From the NCBI GenBank assembly GCA_964017045.1, contig OZ024809.1:6037012-6101011 (forward strand): a stretch of DNA of 64,000 nt. Direction: 5' to 3'. The translations under genes were made by a program, and so were the position numbers. The DNA comes from Omphiscola glabra. Taxonomy: Eukaryota; Mollusca; Gastropoda; Lymnaeidae. Below the pieces are notes generated by a model. The model was not told the DNA's origin. It did not search any database and saw nothing but the letters and a program-made list of their open reading frames with translations. Position 1 is the first letter of the stretch; the number at the start of each line of letters is the position of its first letter. Shown piece after piece: positions 10,502-22,565 of this stretch.

Positions 10502-10813
10502 GCGTGCCACCAGAGAAGGGTGCCACCAGAGCAGGGTGCCACCAGAGCAGGGTGCCAACAGAGCAGGGTGCCAACAGAGCAGAGTGCCATCAGAGCAGGA
10601 TGCCACCAGAGCAGGGTGCCACCAGAGCAGGATGCCAACAGAGCTGGGTGCCATCAGAGCAGGATGCCACCAGAGCAGGGTGGCACCAGAGCAGGGTGCC
10701 AACAGAGCTGGGTGCCATCAGAGCAGGATGCCACCAGAGCAGGGTGCCACCAGAGCAGGTTGCCAACAGAGCAGAGTGCCATCAGAGCAGGGTGCCACCA
10801 GAGCAGGGTGCCG
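10502..10813. repeat. 16-bp minisatellite (GCAGGGTGCCACCAGA)n
   Basis: About 19 units of 16 bp, with alternation between CCACCAGA, CCAACAGA and CCATCAGA. All three plus frames are open and read the same peptide cycle (PPEQGATRAGCHQSRV). The unit resembles GCTACCAGATCAGGGT at 47455-47780. Confidence 0.92.
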
Positions 10814-11810
10814 CGTATCCCCAGAAAATGCAGACTTGATGCTTTCCAAAGGGAAGTCTGGATAAGATAAGGGGGCCAACTGAGTTTATCACATTGGATG
10901 AAATCAACCCAAGTGAAGACATTGGACGGACTACAGGGAGAACAGCAACCACATTATATCCTCAGAGACGCACACTATGTCTAATGGTTGGGAAATAAGT
11001 CCATTGGGTTTAGAAGCATGCTACCAATGAGTGAGAAATATTCAGTTAAAGACAATAATAATTATAATGGGTAATCAATAATAGCGAATCAAGATGAGCT
11101 CAGTGTACATAACTTGTTCAAGCTTAATGGAAATGTATTGATTTTAAACAAATCTATTTTTTTATTACATTAGAAATTTGGGATAAACATTAATAGTAGT
11201 CCTCACATTGTCCTATTATGTCTTCAGGCTGCGGCAATTATGGGCCCGTTTTAACAAATACGCGATAAATTCCACACACACATGTCTCGCTTTATCCAAA
11301 ACGTGTCGGCAGTGTTGTCTATGTATATATTACCGATTATTGAGTTCACAGACCTCTTTGGTAACGTATTATAAATGTCAGATCATTAGGTTCACAGACC
11401 TCATTGGTATCGTACTACATGTGTAAGATCATTAAGTTCCCAATTAACACTAGACATCGATCATCGATGACACGGTACAAAAATATATGAAGAGATCAAT
11501 GGAAATTTTGTTTTCCGAAGATTTTACTCAAGGAAAAAAAAACAATATTTAACGATTGTAATTGGGTTTTGTGAAGATTTGTATGATCATGTTGTTTGAT
11601 GTCAAATTATTGAAGTGTTAGCAGCGTGCCCGTTTCACAGAATTTTGTTAAAGGACAACAATGGGAAATACCGATTAAGTATTTTTAATACCAGCGCAGA
11701 ATAACATATTTTTTTTATTGAAATGTAATTTCCATATTATCCCCACTTTCCATGGAAGAAATCATTATTATTCTTTAGTTCTATAAAGCTATAACTGCTA
11801 CAGTGAGGTA

Positions 11811-12135
11811 GCTGCAAAAGTGAGGTAGCTGCACCAGTGAGGTAGCTGCAAAAGTGAGGTAGCTGCACCACTGAGGTAGCTGCACCAGTGAGGTAGCTGC
11901 ACCAGTGAGGTAGCTGCTCCAGTGAGGTATCTGCACCAGTCAGGTAGCTGCAAAAGTGAGGTAGCTGCACCAGTGAGGTAGCTGCAAAAGTGAGGTAGCT
12001 GCACCAGTGAGGTATCTGCACCAGTGAGGTAGCTGCAAAAGTGAGGTAGCTGCACCAGTGAGGTAGCTGCAACAGTGAGGTAGCTGCACCAGTGACGTAG
12101 CTGTACCAGTGAGGTAGCTAACCCAGTGAGGTAGC
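11811..12135. repeat. 17-bp minisatellite (GAGGTAGCTGCACCAGT)n
   Basis: About 19 units of 17 bp, with variants AAAAGT and TATCTGC. The minus strand is open in more than one frame because of the period. No independent coding signal was found. Confidence 0.92.
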
Positions 12136-12237
12136 TACAGTTTCGGACACCAGTGGCTATCAATGATTTTGCCGCCCTCATTTACTGACACCACAGAACA
12201 TTGGAAACACCAACTTATCATCAACATTACAAAGTTT

Positions 12238-12366
12238 GTGAACGAACTAAAATAGCAACTACGAACTAAAATAGCAACTACGAACTAAAATAGCAACTAC
12301 GAACTAAAATAGCAACTACGAACTAAAATAGCAACTACGAACTAAAATAGCAACTACGAACTAAAA
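12238..12366. repeat. 19-bp tandem repeat (GAACTAAAATAGCAACTAC)n
   Basis: Nearly perfect 19-bp units, about six and a half copies, ending in an A-rich tract. Confidence 0.95.
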
Positions 12367-12404
12367 AAAAAATTAAAATTAAAAAAATGACGCTCGGGTC
12401 AGTA

Positions 12405-13320
12405 CAATATCTCTTTCTCTCTTTTTCTCCTCCGCACTATCTCTTTCTCTCTTTTTCTCCTCCGCACTATCTCTTTCTCTCTTTTTCTCCTCCGCACTAT
12501 CTCTTTCATTCTTTTTCTCTCTCTTTCACACACACACACACTCTCTCTTTCTCTTTCCCTCTCTTTCTCTCTCTCTCTTTGACACACACACTCTCTCTCT
12601 CCTTCTCTTCCTCTTTCTCTCTTTCTCTCTATCTCTCTCTATTTCTCTCTCTATCTCACTCTTCCACTCAATCTCTTTTTTTTTCTCTCTCTCTCTCCCT
12701 CTGGTTTTATATCTCTTTTAATTTCTCTCTTTCTTTTGCCCTTTCTCTAGCTCTATGTCTTTCTAATCTATCTTTCTCTTTCTATCTCTCTCTCTCTGTC
12801 TCACACTTTCTCGCACTTTTTCTCCCTCTCTTTCCATCTCTCTCTTTCTATCACTCTCTTTGTCTCTCCCTCTATATCTTCCTCTCTCTCTCTTTATATT
12901 TCCCTCTCTCTCGTTCTCTTTCTTTCTATCTATCTCTTTCACACCCTCTCTCTCTCTCTCCCTTTTTATTTCTCTCTCTCTCTATCTCTCTCACTCTTTC
13001 ACTCTCTTTCACACACACTCTCTCTGTCTTTCAATGTCTCTCTCTATCTATCTCTGTATTTTTCTCTCTATTTCTTCCTCTCTCTCTTTATCTTTCCCTC
13101 TCTCTCGTTCTTTTTCTTTCTATCTCTCTCTCTCTCTCTCTTTTCACTGTCTTTCTCTTCCCTGTTCTTTCTCTCTCTCTGTATATATCTCTATATCACT
13201 CTTTCTCTCTCTTTCAAACAAACTCTCTGTCTCTTTCAATTTCTCTCTCATTCTATCTCTCTATTTCTCTCACTCTATCTCTCTCTCTGTATACATATAT
13301 ATATATATATATATATATAG
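12405..13320. repeat. 30-bp repeat followed by long CT-rich tract and (TA)n
   Basis: Three to four 30-bp units ending CTCCTCCGCACTAT (12405-12508) are followed by about 780 bp of polypyrimidine on the plus strand. That tract contains (CA)n islands and ends in a TA microsatellite at 13293-13319. The long translated Ser/Leu/Phe frame is low-complexity artefact. Confidence 0.9.
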
Positions 13321-13384
13321 CAATCGTGTGTAGCGTGCAATTATTTTAGTAAATATATCTAATGGAAAGTATAAAATGTAGGTT

Positions 13385-14335
13385 TTGAAAGTTGGGTCGA
13401 ACGGAAGTTTGAGCGAACGGAATTTTTATCGAACGGAAGTTTGGTCGAACGGAAATTTGCTCGAAACAAAGTTTGCTTGCATTTTTTTTGTTCGTTTCTT
13501 TTGGTTGTAAATTAAGGTTGCTTACTTTTGCAAATGCTCAGTTCGCACATTCAAAATTTCGTTAGTTAAATTTTATTTTTGAACACACTTTAGAGAAAAA
13601 CAAAATAATACGTTCATAAAGAAAGTGAACGCAAAATTTGATAGTGTAATAGTGATATGTGATATGTACTGAGAAAAGACTTTAGAGTGTGAAATTGTGA
13701 AAATCTATTCTAACATTTAAATTAATTATGTTTTTCTTCCATTATTATTAACCATTCTTTAATAACATATAATGTGTAAAAATAATAATTAGTTAAAAAA
13801 ATTTGATACAATTTTATTTATTTTAACTTTTCCCTGTCAAAAAGGAGTTTGTTTTTTTACTAAATTTTAATGTTAGCAACATTTCGTTTGGTAGGTATCC
13901 TTGGAAATAAGATGTCCCGACATGTCAGTACACAGTCTACAGTACAGGCTACAGTACACAGTCTACAGTACAGTCTACAGTACAGTCTACAGTACAGGTT
14001 ACATAAAGCGTGACTTTTTTAAAATTTAACATTGAAAAAGAATCACATCGCGGCAACCAAGATGGAGGCCGAGGAAAAAAAATCTCTCGTATTCTAAAAT
14101 TAAGAATAAAACGTTAAAAATTAATGAAAAAATTTCCAAAATCTAGCCCTAAACCTAACACAAACCCTAAACCAGGGTTTTGATCCTCTCCCTAACCTGG
14201 TTTTTTTACCCTTCCCTACCCTGGGTTTTGACACTTTCGGAACCACGGATTTGACACTCTCCATAAACAGAGTTCTGACCCTCTTCCTAACCAGGGTTTT
14301 TACCCTCTCCTAAGTACATGGGTTTTGACACTGAA
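13385..14335. repeat. Several short tandem repeats
   Basis: There are three separate patches. At 13390-13465 a motif TCGAACGGAAGTTTG recurs about every 19 bp. At 13925-14000 ACAGTCTACAGT repeats recur. At 14140-14330 a ~31-bp motif with CCTAACCAGGGTTTTGACCC recurs five to six times in degenerate form. The AT-rich DNA between them holds no recognisable gene. Confidence 0.75.
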
Positions 14336-14445
14336 GGCTAGAAATATGAAAAATGCAAAGGAAATGGCCAAAAATAACTATAAAGTAAAGAAATAATGAA
14401 AACCTAACTTACAGTGTCATGGAATACACTTTTTCTTCTTCTTCT

Positions 14446-14765
14446 TCTATATATTAAGGGCCCACGATCACTTTATTGATCATTATGGCTTCTATGAATG
14501 TAGATGGGATTTGCAATGTCTCTGTGCCTGGTGTTGATGAGGATATTTCACTGATTACAAGAGTAACTGTGTGAGGGTATCATGCAATAGGGGTTGGAAG
14601 GCCTGAGGCAATAGACGCAAATGAGTCAAGTGTTGTCGCCTCAACTAATCCTTTTGAAAGCTTGTTACAGTCCATGATTGTCTTTGGTAGGAATGAGCAG
14701 TTCCTATACTGGCTTCTCGCTGGAAATATCTCTAAAGAGAGAGAGGAAGAAATTAAATCCAGAAA
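14446..14765 (-). mobile_element. 5'-truncated LINE 3' end with GAA-type tail
   Basis: The minus strand encodes SQYRNCSFLPKTIMDCNKLS and then EATTLDSFASIA, the C-terminal tail of a LINE reverse transcriptase. A 3' untranslated region follows that ends in ATATATAGAAGAAGAAGAAG. The same 3' end occurs at 19400-19752 in opposite orientation, including the CACGATCA...TTGATCAT stretch, so this is a shared repeat family. Confidence 0.85.
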
Positions 14766-15152
14766 ATGAGTGAAACACATACTAACACATTTTCAAAAAT
14801 ACCAGAGCACATAAAAATATTAAAATTAGCCAACCAATGAAAATTTAAAATTATATTTAAAGCAACCAATCAAAATTTAAATTTAAAAAAACATGCCATC
14901 GTAATTTAAGGAAAATGTAACTCTAGTTACAACTTACAACTGTAAGGGGAGTGAATACAAAATACAAACTTGAGGCAGTAAGAATCTAAATTAGCCAATT
15001 TTTTTAAGGTTTTAAATACGCAAAGTTATCGATTCAAAAAATCAAACACCAGCAATGTAAAGTCTGGAATCTGTGTAATGTAATGTAATGTCACTCTCAC
15101 TCCGTCAGCTACACTAAGCTTAGTCTTTTAGTAGTTTGTTTAGAAGCCAAGG

Positions 15153-15343
15153 CCTAAGACTTGTAAGCAATGGCGTAACAACGGCTTGGCATTTGGGCAG
15201 TTGCCAAGGGCGCCGGCCTGCGCCAGTTCAAAAGGGCGCCGCTAAATCTCTAGTTTTTTTAAATTTTTATTTAAATATCAAGGGTGCCCAAAAATAAATT
15301 AGCCAAGGGCGTCAAAAACCCAGTTACGCCTAAGACTTGTAAG
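15153..15343. mobile_element. Short GC-richer insertion flanked by 15-bp direct repeats
   Basis: A ~161-bp insert (15168-15328) begins CAATGGCGTAACAACGGC and ends AACCCAGTTACG. It is flanked on both sides by CCTAAGACTTGTAAG (15153-15167 and 15329-15343). The ends resemble degenerate inverted repeats (GGCGTAAC and GTTACGCC) of hAT MITEs, but the direct repeats are longer than 8 bp. Its class is uncertain. Confidence 0.6.
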
Positions 15344-15420
15344 ACTGAATTTTAAGTAATGTTTGCTTAGAAGTTGTAGTAGAAGTTTTAGTCAGTAAGT
15401 CGTGGTTTAATAACACAGTG

Positions 15421-15868
15421 TAGGTACTTTTTTATACTTTATACCTATAGTATATATTTATAAATATATCAGATGTCAGATAGTGTAGGTACTTTATTAT
15501 ACTTTATACCTGTAGTATATAATTATAAATATATCAGATGTCAGATAGTGTAGGTACTTTATTATACTTTATACCTGTAGTATATAATTATAAATATATC
15601 AGATGTCAGATATTGTAGGTACTTTATTATACTTTATACCTGTAGTAGGCCTATATAATTATAAAAATATCAGATGTCAGATATTGTAGGTACTTTATTA
15701 TACTTAATACCAGTAGTATATAATTATAAAAATATCAGATGTCATATAGGGCCTAGCGTCGGTACTTTATTATACTTTATACCAGTAGTATATAATTATA
15801 AAAATATCAGATGTCAGATAGTGTAGATACTTTATTATACTTTATACCAGTAATATATAATTATAAAT
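15421..15868. repeat. About 65-bp tandem repeat, seven units
   Basis: Units contain TAGGTACTTTATTATACTTT, then a TATACCWGTAGTATATAATT-like stretch, and end in ATCAGATGTCAGATA. The first units are the most alike. The last units carry small insertions such as GGCCTA. Confidence 0.9.
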
Positions 15869-15899
15869 ATTTAGCTATTCTAAAAATATTGCAGGCTTA

Positions 15900-17980
15900 G
15901 TTTCCATAGTATTACCTAACTTTTTTTTAGCTTGAGACTTAATATTATAAATTACAATATAATTGATAAATTCAAGAAGAAGAGCACAATTACATAAAAT
16001 TATAATATGCATATGGACATGGACATGGACTGGACGCTACAATAATAACTATAGTCTTAGTTAGCAGCTTTTGCCAAACTGTTAAGTTTGGTGGCTTGGT
16101 GTGCAAGATTGCACTAAGGACCATTGCCAGGTTGATTCATTCTATTTGCTTTTGATTTGGGGAACACCTGGTCTATGGTATTATTTCTAATCAAAATGTA
16201 GTCATACTAATAGATCAATAATATTCAATCAAACGTTCATGTAAGATCTAACCTATCTTAGTTTTCTAAGAGGAAAAATCCTGAACGGTTATATATGTGC
16301 AAAGTAATATTTGTAAATTGATATGTATGGTAGGCCAAATAATGTTAATCTTCATTCATGACTAACGTGACATTAATAAATATAAACTGTCCTTTTATGC
16401 TTTTTAAGAACTGCCCCCAAAAAGGAGATTCAGCTCAGAAGTAAAAGTTTAGCTGGTGATTGCATATTACTCTAACATTTTACAAGTTTTCTTTACCTTC
16501 CCTTTCTCATTCCTGACTTATTATCCCCCATCCTTTCTTTTCCAATCCAAAATTAATGGAAAGTGATTTTTAAAATATGTGTGTCTCTTTTTTTCTTGTG
16601 TTGTTTTGCTAGTACATTTCTGCTATTACCTAAAAAAGATATAGGCATAGATCTACAATTTTTCAATTTATTTTATATTATTTGGCACTTTATGTGTTTA
16701 AGCTAAAAACATGTTTGTGTCCTCCAGCAGTCCCTGGCACTGCACACCACAACCCTTGGGGTTGCAGGCATTGCTGGTTAAGAACCTGTACCACAAAGTA
16801 TGATGAGGATTTAAGTCTCAGAATTAGGGTCATGTAAAATGCCTACCATCAAACAGATCAAAATTGAAAAGGTTAAATGGAAGTTATAAACTGTACCTAA
16901 CAACATACGTTGTACTTGACTGTAGTGTTAGATTGAATTGTATATATATGTCTTATATCTTGCTAAATAATTAAATTAGGAACTTTCAAATCTCTCACAT
17001 ACTTTCAGTTATGCATTGAACTTAATCAAACACATTATTTCAGGTTTGTGACAAAGACTGTTTTTTTTTTAAATTGTAAGAAAATAATTAACACAATTTT
17101 GCAAAATATCAATTAAGACAATAATTCCGTTTCATTACATTTGTAAAAAAAAAAATCATTTTAAAAAAATTAATAAAATAATAAGTTTTTAAAAAGTCAC
17201 TTGAAAGGAAATGTGAATTCTATTGCTATAAAATAAAAGGCGGAGTTGAAATTAACACGCTATTTTTCCCTTCACCTGCTTTTAGTTAAATAATTCAAAT
17301 ATTTTTATACACTAAGAAATATAAGTTAGGTCTGGGTTACCGCACTTTACAAAACCACCAATAATAATAATAAATAAAAAATTATTTTCAAAGCTGAATC
17401 AGCAATTGAAGTTCAATTTTATAAAATAATGACTTTCTTAGCATGTGGAACTTTAACGCCTCCTAATTTATATTACAACAGTTTCGCTTTAGATTCAAAC
17501 TTTTTTTAAAAAGAACATTGATCTGCTGTATTGGAATTTTGACTTGAAACTTTCTGGTCCACGATGTTCTATGGTAAATAATGTATGCTACAACATTTGT
17601 GCAATAAAAATACTTTAAATTGCATTTATCGGAATATGTTAATTGCATGGTTTACTTTTTTGGAACAATGTTTAATGGATCTTTATCAACTGCTAGATAT
17701 TGACTCTGTGTATTAACAAATATTATAACATTAATCATTACATGATACAGTTGTATATGATGATGTACAAAAGTTTAGGCTTGGGTTAAAATGGGTGATG
17801 AAACTACTCACTTCACTAATTCTTAGAAATATGTTGACTAAACTGTGCCAATAATCTCTATATAAATCAAGAAGAATACATTGATTTTCTTGATGAAAAT
17901 ACCAATTTAAATCGAGGCTCTGAGGACACTATTTGAATCCCTTTCAAAACAGTGGCGCAGAACAAAATCACACTACATTC
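15900..17980. other. No gene seen
   Basis: AT-rich intergenic DNA. There is no reading frame with a recognisable domain. A short patch near 16730-16810, less AT-rich than its surroundings, could be a degraded short interspersed repeat, but I found no convincing promoter boxes or tail. Confidence 0.6.
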
Positions 17981-17984
17981 TAGA

Positions 17985-18338
17985 ATCTAGATCAGGGGTG
18001 GGCAAACTTGTGCTGAGGGCCACATTGACATATGTTAAACTATTTGGGGGCCGCATGTATATTATGTCGAATTTGTACGTGTCGATAAACATTTCTCTAT
18101 ATTAAAAATCGCATTTGAGCATTACAAGTACAAGACAAAAGTCAAGGACTGTTTTTTAAAAATTGAAAATTAGAAAAATGTTGATGCAAAATGTAAAAAC
18201 AATTATAACGGTACATGAAATTCTGTAAAATTCAACAATATGACTTAAAAACAAAGAGTTTTTTAAAATTAATAAATGCCTCAGAGGGCCGGATAAAATC
18301 AAATGCCGGGCCGTAGTTTGCCCACCCCTGATCTAGAT
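17985..18338. mobile_element. hAT MITE with 8-bp target duplication
   Basis: The terminal inverted repeats are CAGGGGTGGGCAAACT and AGTTTGCCCACCCCTG. The element occupies 17993-18330. An 8-bp target duplication ATCTAGAT flanks it (17985-17992 and 18331-18338). Subterminal GGGGGCCGCAT and GAGGGCCGGATAAAATC motifs are typical of hAT/Charlie-type elements. There is no transposase. Confidence 0.93.
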
Positions 18339-19399
18339 GAACATGGGTTTTCTTCAGCCCGGATCACCTAAAATTTTCATTGTAAATTCTCAGTAAATAG
18401 GTTGATCTCGAAAAACTTAAACATGTTTGAGACATGAGATATTTATTTGTTTTTAAATAAAATATAAATAAAATGAGAAATATATCAAAAGATGTTAAAA
18501 AAAATAATTTATGTATTGACAGTTGTCACTAACTAAAGAATTTATTTAATATTCTCTCATAGTAGAAACGTTTATATTGTTTCAGATTATTGCAATTAAC
18601 AATTAAATCCATCTACACTTCATTTTACTATTTAACAACTAACAATGCATAAAATGTTTCTTTAGTTCCAACATCTAAAAAACATGAGCAAGATGAAAAA
18701 CTCATTCATCACTATCAGAAAAAAGTTACAATAACATAAGATAGTTCTTATAGACAATAGTTTCTGAAAATGTACATCAGTTCTCTCCAGTCATAAAAGA
18801 AAAACAACTTCATTTTTTTTATCACGAATGCAGTTCTGATCCTAGGTCAGGCCATTTTCCATCAGTGTGTCAAAGAGGCCTCAATTATACAGCTACACTA
18901 ATTGCTGATATTTACAATAGACCTACCTCGAAAAGTATCAATTAATCAACTTTACAAAGTATAAATTATACCTTCCTTAGCAATAATAACAGTGCTCACA
19001 GATAAAATAATGAAAAACCAATGGGTCTTGTCAAATATCACAAGATGTTATGAAACTTTAAAAGGACTATATCCAAAAAATGAAGTCTCATGCAGTTATA
19101 TATCATTTATAAATATAATAAAACAGTTCTATTGTGATTGTTGGTTCATTTAATTCAATGTCACACATTAGTAGGCAATGTTATGTGCTATTCCACGTAA
19201 ATAGTCCTCAGCCAGAATATTGGGTTCAAAAGAATTGACAATGCGGGTAAGTCTTTCGGCTGAATCTTTATATTTTTTTCTTCCTGAAGGAGGCCCTTGA
19301 CCACTGATGTATTGTACAATACGAAGTTCGTTTAAACTTTGTTCACGTTTGATAGCTTTTATGAGATTCCAAATGTTGGGGTGGTCAGCGCAAACTTGG

Positions 19400-19752
19400 T
19401 TCTCATCCCTCTCACCCATAGACAGCGACGAGGCCATGACAGGCAGTTCCGGCTCATGCCAGCGAGAAACCCAGTATAGGAACTGCTCATTCCTGCCAAA
19501 GACAATCAGGGACTGCAACAAGCTTCCAAAAGGAACAGTTGAGGCGACAACACTTGACTCATTTGCGTCTATTGCCCCAGGCCTTCCAACCCCCAGTGCA
19601 TGATACCCTCACACAGTTACTCTTGTAACTAGTGAAATATCCTCATCAACACCAGCCACAGAGACATTGCAAATCCCATCTAAATTCATAGGAGCCATAA
19701 TGATCAATACATTGATCGTGGGCCCTTAATATATAGAAGAAGAAGAAACCCC
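19400..19752 (+). mobile_element. 5'-truncated LINE inserted into the MULE transposase
   Basis: The plus strand encodes TQYRNCSFLPKTIRDCNKLP and then EATTLDSFASIAPG, followed by a 3' UTR ending in ATATATAGAAGAAGAAGAAA. It lies between the WHEG and ADHPNIW segments of the MULE transposase, just past its NNxxExWH motif. The left end is approximate. It is the same family as 14446-14765. Confidence 0.85.
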
Positions 19753-20475
19753 TCGTGCCAACTTTCAAGAGCATTGTTGGTTTTTGGCAAACCTTGCTGA
19801 TTGGCATCAAAGCAATTCCACACATGAAGGGGAAATCGGGGTGGTCGACGGTGACTATGATTAGGTCGACCGATCTATGTGTCCTCAAAATAGTCAACAA
19901 CTACTTGAGCTTCAGGGGGTAAAATATTTTTGTTGCAAAGTAACTGCAAATACTCTACCAAATGCTGTGTAGGCACAAATGCTAAGCAGATAACATTCGT
20001 ATCCTTAATGCAAATTCGGTGTCATAGTTGTTATTTAGCTTCAAGCCGTTTGTTAGCAAATTTCTATAGATACAATGGCAGAAGTGAAAAAAGCATCCTC
20101 GAATAATTGTTTTAGGGAATTCAACATTTATGGCATTTACCATTGCCAGCTTATAGTCTATGAGAATATTATGAGGATTACAAGTAGACTCCAAGTCTTT
20201 GATAGCTCTTAAAAGTTGTAAATATCTTTGTATAGTCTTGTTTGGAATAAGTGTATGAACTAATTGAACAGCATTGTTTTCACGTAAGAAAGCCATGTAT
20301 GGTACACAATTGTTTAAATAAAGGTGGTACCGTTTTAAAAGTACCATCTGCATACCAGTTTTTTTTAGCTTGAAAGTAAACGTAGATTATTCCTGTTTGA
20401 AAATATCAAAATTCTGTCATCTAAAGGCCCAGAATCAAACAAAAAAAGTCTTCACCATTCTCAGTAGAAATATAT

Positions 20476-20578
20476 TCACTAATGAATCTGATGTCCCTGC
20501 CATGAGTAGGAATAGCTGGACTTTGGACCCCGTCTGATGTCCCTGCCATGAGTAGGAATAGCTGGACTTTGGACCCCG
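20476..20578. repeat. Local 45-bp tandem duplication
   Basis: TCTGATGTCCCTGCCATGAG and the following bases up to TTTGGACCCCG occur twice in a row inside the MULE relic. It is a late local change because the two units are identical by eye. Confidence 0.9.
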
Positions 20579-20689
20579 AGTGTCCTCTTTTCTATAATTT
20601 CTTATGTTTCTTTTCATAGCTTCAACTGAAGGGAGTTGACCTTTGACCTTTCTTGGCCGGGGTTAAATTCAATAAAGCATTAGATATAA

Positions 20690-21945
20690 TAGAATGCGGA
20701 GAGTCGCATGTGGTTATAGCGTCTCTTTTAATCTGGTTTATAATGATATTAACTTCCGCCTTGGAGCTATTAGATGCATGGTTGTAAGGAAATTTTACCT
20801 TTGTCCCGTTTGAAAAACAGTGCTTATCCGTATGGGCTACAAGACATAATAGTTACTAGTATATTGCGTTTGCGTAACACACCTGAAAGGATTTACATGG
20901 TATGAAACAATTTGATACGTTGACCCACACGATCTAAAGCATATTCAAAGTTTTACATCGATGCCTTCTCTTGCCCTGTTCAATTTCAAATTGTACTTCC
21001 ATCCATTGTTCTCCTCATTTACGTTTGGTCAAGGTACTGCGCCCATAATTGGGACCACCTTAATTCTTTCCTTTACTTTTCTTAATAGTTCAGATGTAAA
21101 TATATATTATTAAAATGCTTCATTTATACTAATGTCATATTTTATTTCTTTTGTATTGACGAAGGCGTTTTGCGGAAACGTCTTAAATTTCTTAGTTTTT
21201 TTTTGCATTCCATAATTAAATCTTACCACTCACTGTTGTATTTACCTGACCGGCTTATGTCTTAGTAAAATACTTGAAAGCTCCATGGCATGGGCAACTC
21301 TATCATAATTAGTTAATGATGTGCACATCAAAGACGGTTGAGCTGCCCACCTAATGCAAAGAGACGAGCAAAGACCACACAGCCCTGTGGAGACTTCAGA
21401 ATGGAAAGTAGAGAAACTGATAATATCATTTTTGTTATAAAATCTCAACAACCATTGTCAGACATAATGATGGATGACGTCAGCATCAAACGACTGGCAA
21501 GCAGCGATCTCTTGTTATTCACATGAGAGAGGAATGGAACAAGCAACGTGTCATCGTGAGGCGTGACTATGATACTCGGAGAATGTGGTTAGGTTTATTA
21601 ATATCTAACATCCGACGACACATTCACCAAGACTGCACCTCTTTCTCATCGGTAGGCTTTTGTCGAGTCGATGTAATTGTGCAGACATTTCTTGTCTTAC
21701 TTGCCGGCAAGCTGATTTTTTTTTTCTCTGCATTTCTATCAACCGGGATTGTTATCCAAAAAGGGAAACGGGTTCCAAATGGGATTCCACCAGGATCGGG
21801 ATCCCATCGTGGAGCGAAATGTTTACAAAATTATTGTAATTGTATTTTTTATAGGACACACAATAATAATTTTATTTTTTACCATAATGGTTTGTCAATG
21901 CTCATTAACCAGATGTAGAAGTTGTTTTTGTTTTTTCCAAACATA
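20690..21945. other. No gene seen
   Basis: AT-rich DNA with short reading frames that lack recognisable domains. A small hammerhead-ribozyme-like string lies at 21156-21182 (see findings). Confidence 0.55.
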
Positions 21946-21947
21946 AA

Positions 21948-22040
21948 GAGAGACTTAGAGAGAGAGAGAGAGTGTGTGTGAGAGAGAGGGGGACATAGAG
22001 AGATATAGAGAAAGAGTGAGAGAGAGAGAGGAGCGAGATA
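21948..22040. repeat. GA-rich low-complexity tract
   Basis: GAGA and GTGTGAGAGA runs on the plus strand. They generate Leu/Ser-rich artefact frames on the minus strand. Confidence 0.85.
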
Positions 22041-22254
22041 TAGCTGTTGTATCGGTTCCCCCTTTTAATGGCGAGGAAGGTGAGTTGTTTAACCAGACAG
22101 TATAAGCCCCATCCCCCAAACATTTTTTTGTCTCTACACAACTGTGGACCCAAATGCAAGTCAACTGTAAAATAAAACCTGCCACCATGAACGCTACAGG
22201 AGATGCAATCATAGTCCTTGAGGTTAACCATCGGAGCTATACTTTTCTTAGATG

Positions 22255-22565
22255 AGCCACAATCAGAGGTCGTCGAGTCTTATCTGTCCAATGTGACGAG
22301 TCTCATCTACCCGGTGTGACGAGTTTCATCCAGCCGATGTGACCAGTCTCATTTAGCCGATGTGACCAGTCTCATTTAGCCAATGTGACGAGTCTCATCT
22401 ACCCGGTGTGACGAGTCTTATCTAGCCAATGTGACGAGTCTCATCTACACGGTCCGACGAGTTTCATCCAGCCGATGTGACCAGTCTCATTTAGCCGATG
22501 TGACCAGTCTCATTTAGCCGATGTGACCAGTCTCATTTAGCCGATGTGACCAGTCTTTTCTAGCA
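22255..22565. repeat. 23-24-bp tandem repeat
   Basis: About 13 units of GATGTGACCAGTCTCATTTA GCC type, with a second variant carrying GACGAGTCTCATCTACCCG. The two variants are interleaved. Confidence 0.9.

Larger units (their letters stand above)
19168..20690 (-). pseudogene. Mutator-like (MULE) transposase relic, interrupted by a LINE
   Basis: On the minus strand, fragments in order read NWYADGTFK with LFKQLCTIHGF, and then YMAFLRENNAVQ and LIPNKTIQRY. Next come NPHNILIDYKLAMVNAINVE and FPKTIIRGCFFHFCHCIYRN, and last TNNALESWHEG. After the LINE insertion, ADHPNIWNLIKAIKREQSLN and SAERLTRIVNSF follow. This matches the MULE transposase layout (DGTFK, DxE with DYExAxxNA, GCxFHF, NNxxExWH). Frame breaks and a 45-bp local duplication at 20476-20578 show it is dead. 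No terminal inverted repeats were identified. Confidence 0.82.

Noticed and set aside
12387..13349. 320-residue Ser/Leu/Phe-rich frame
   Set aside because: It is a polypyrimidine tract and (CA)n low complexity, not a gene.
16730..16810. Possible tRNA-derived SINE head
   Set aside because: I could not find convincing A and B boxes or a tail, and no second copy in the window.
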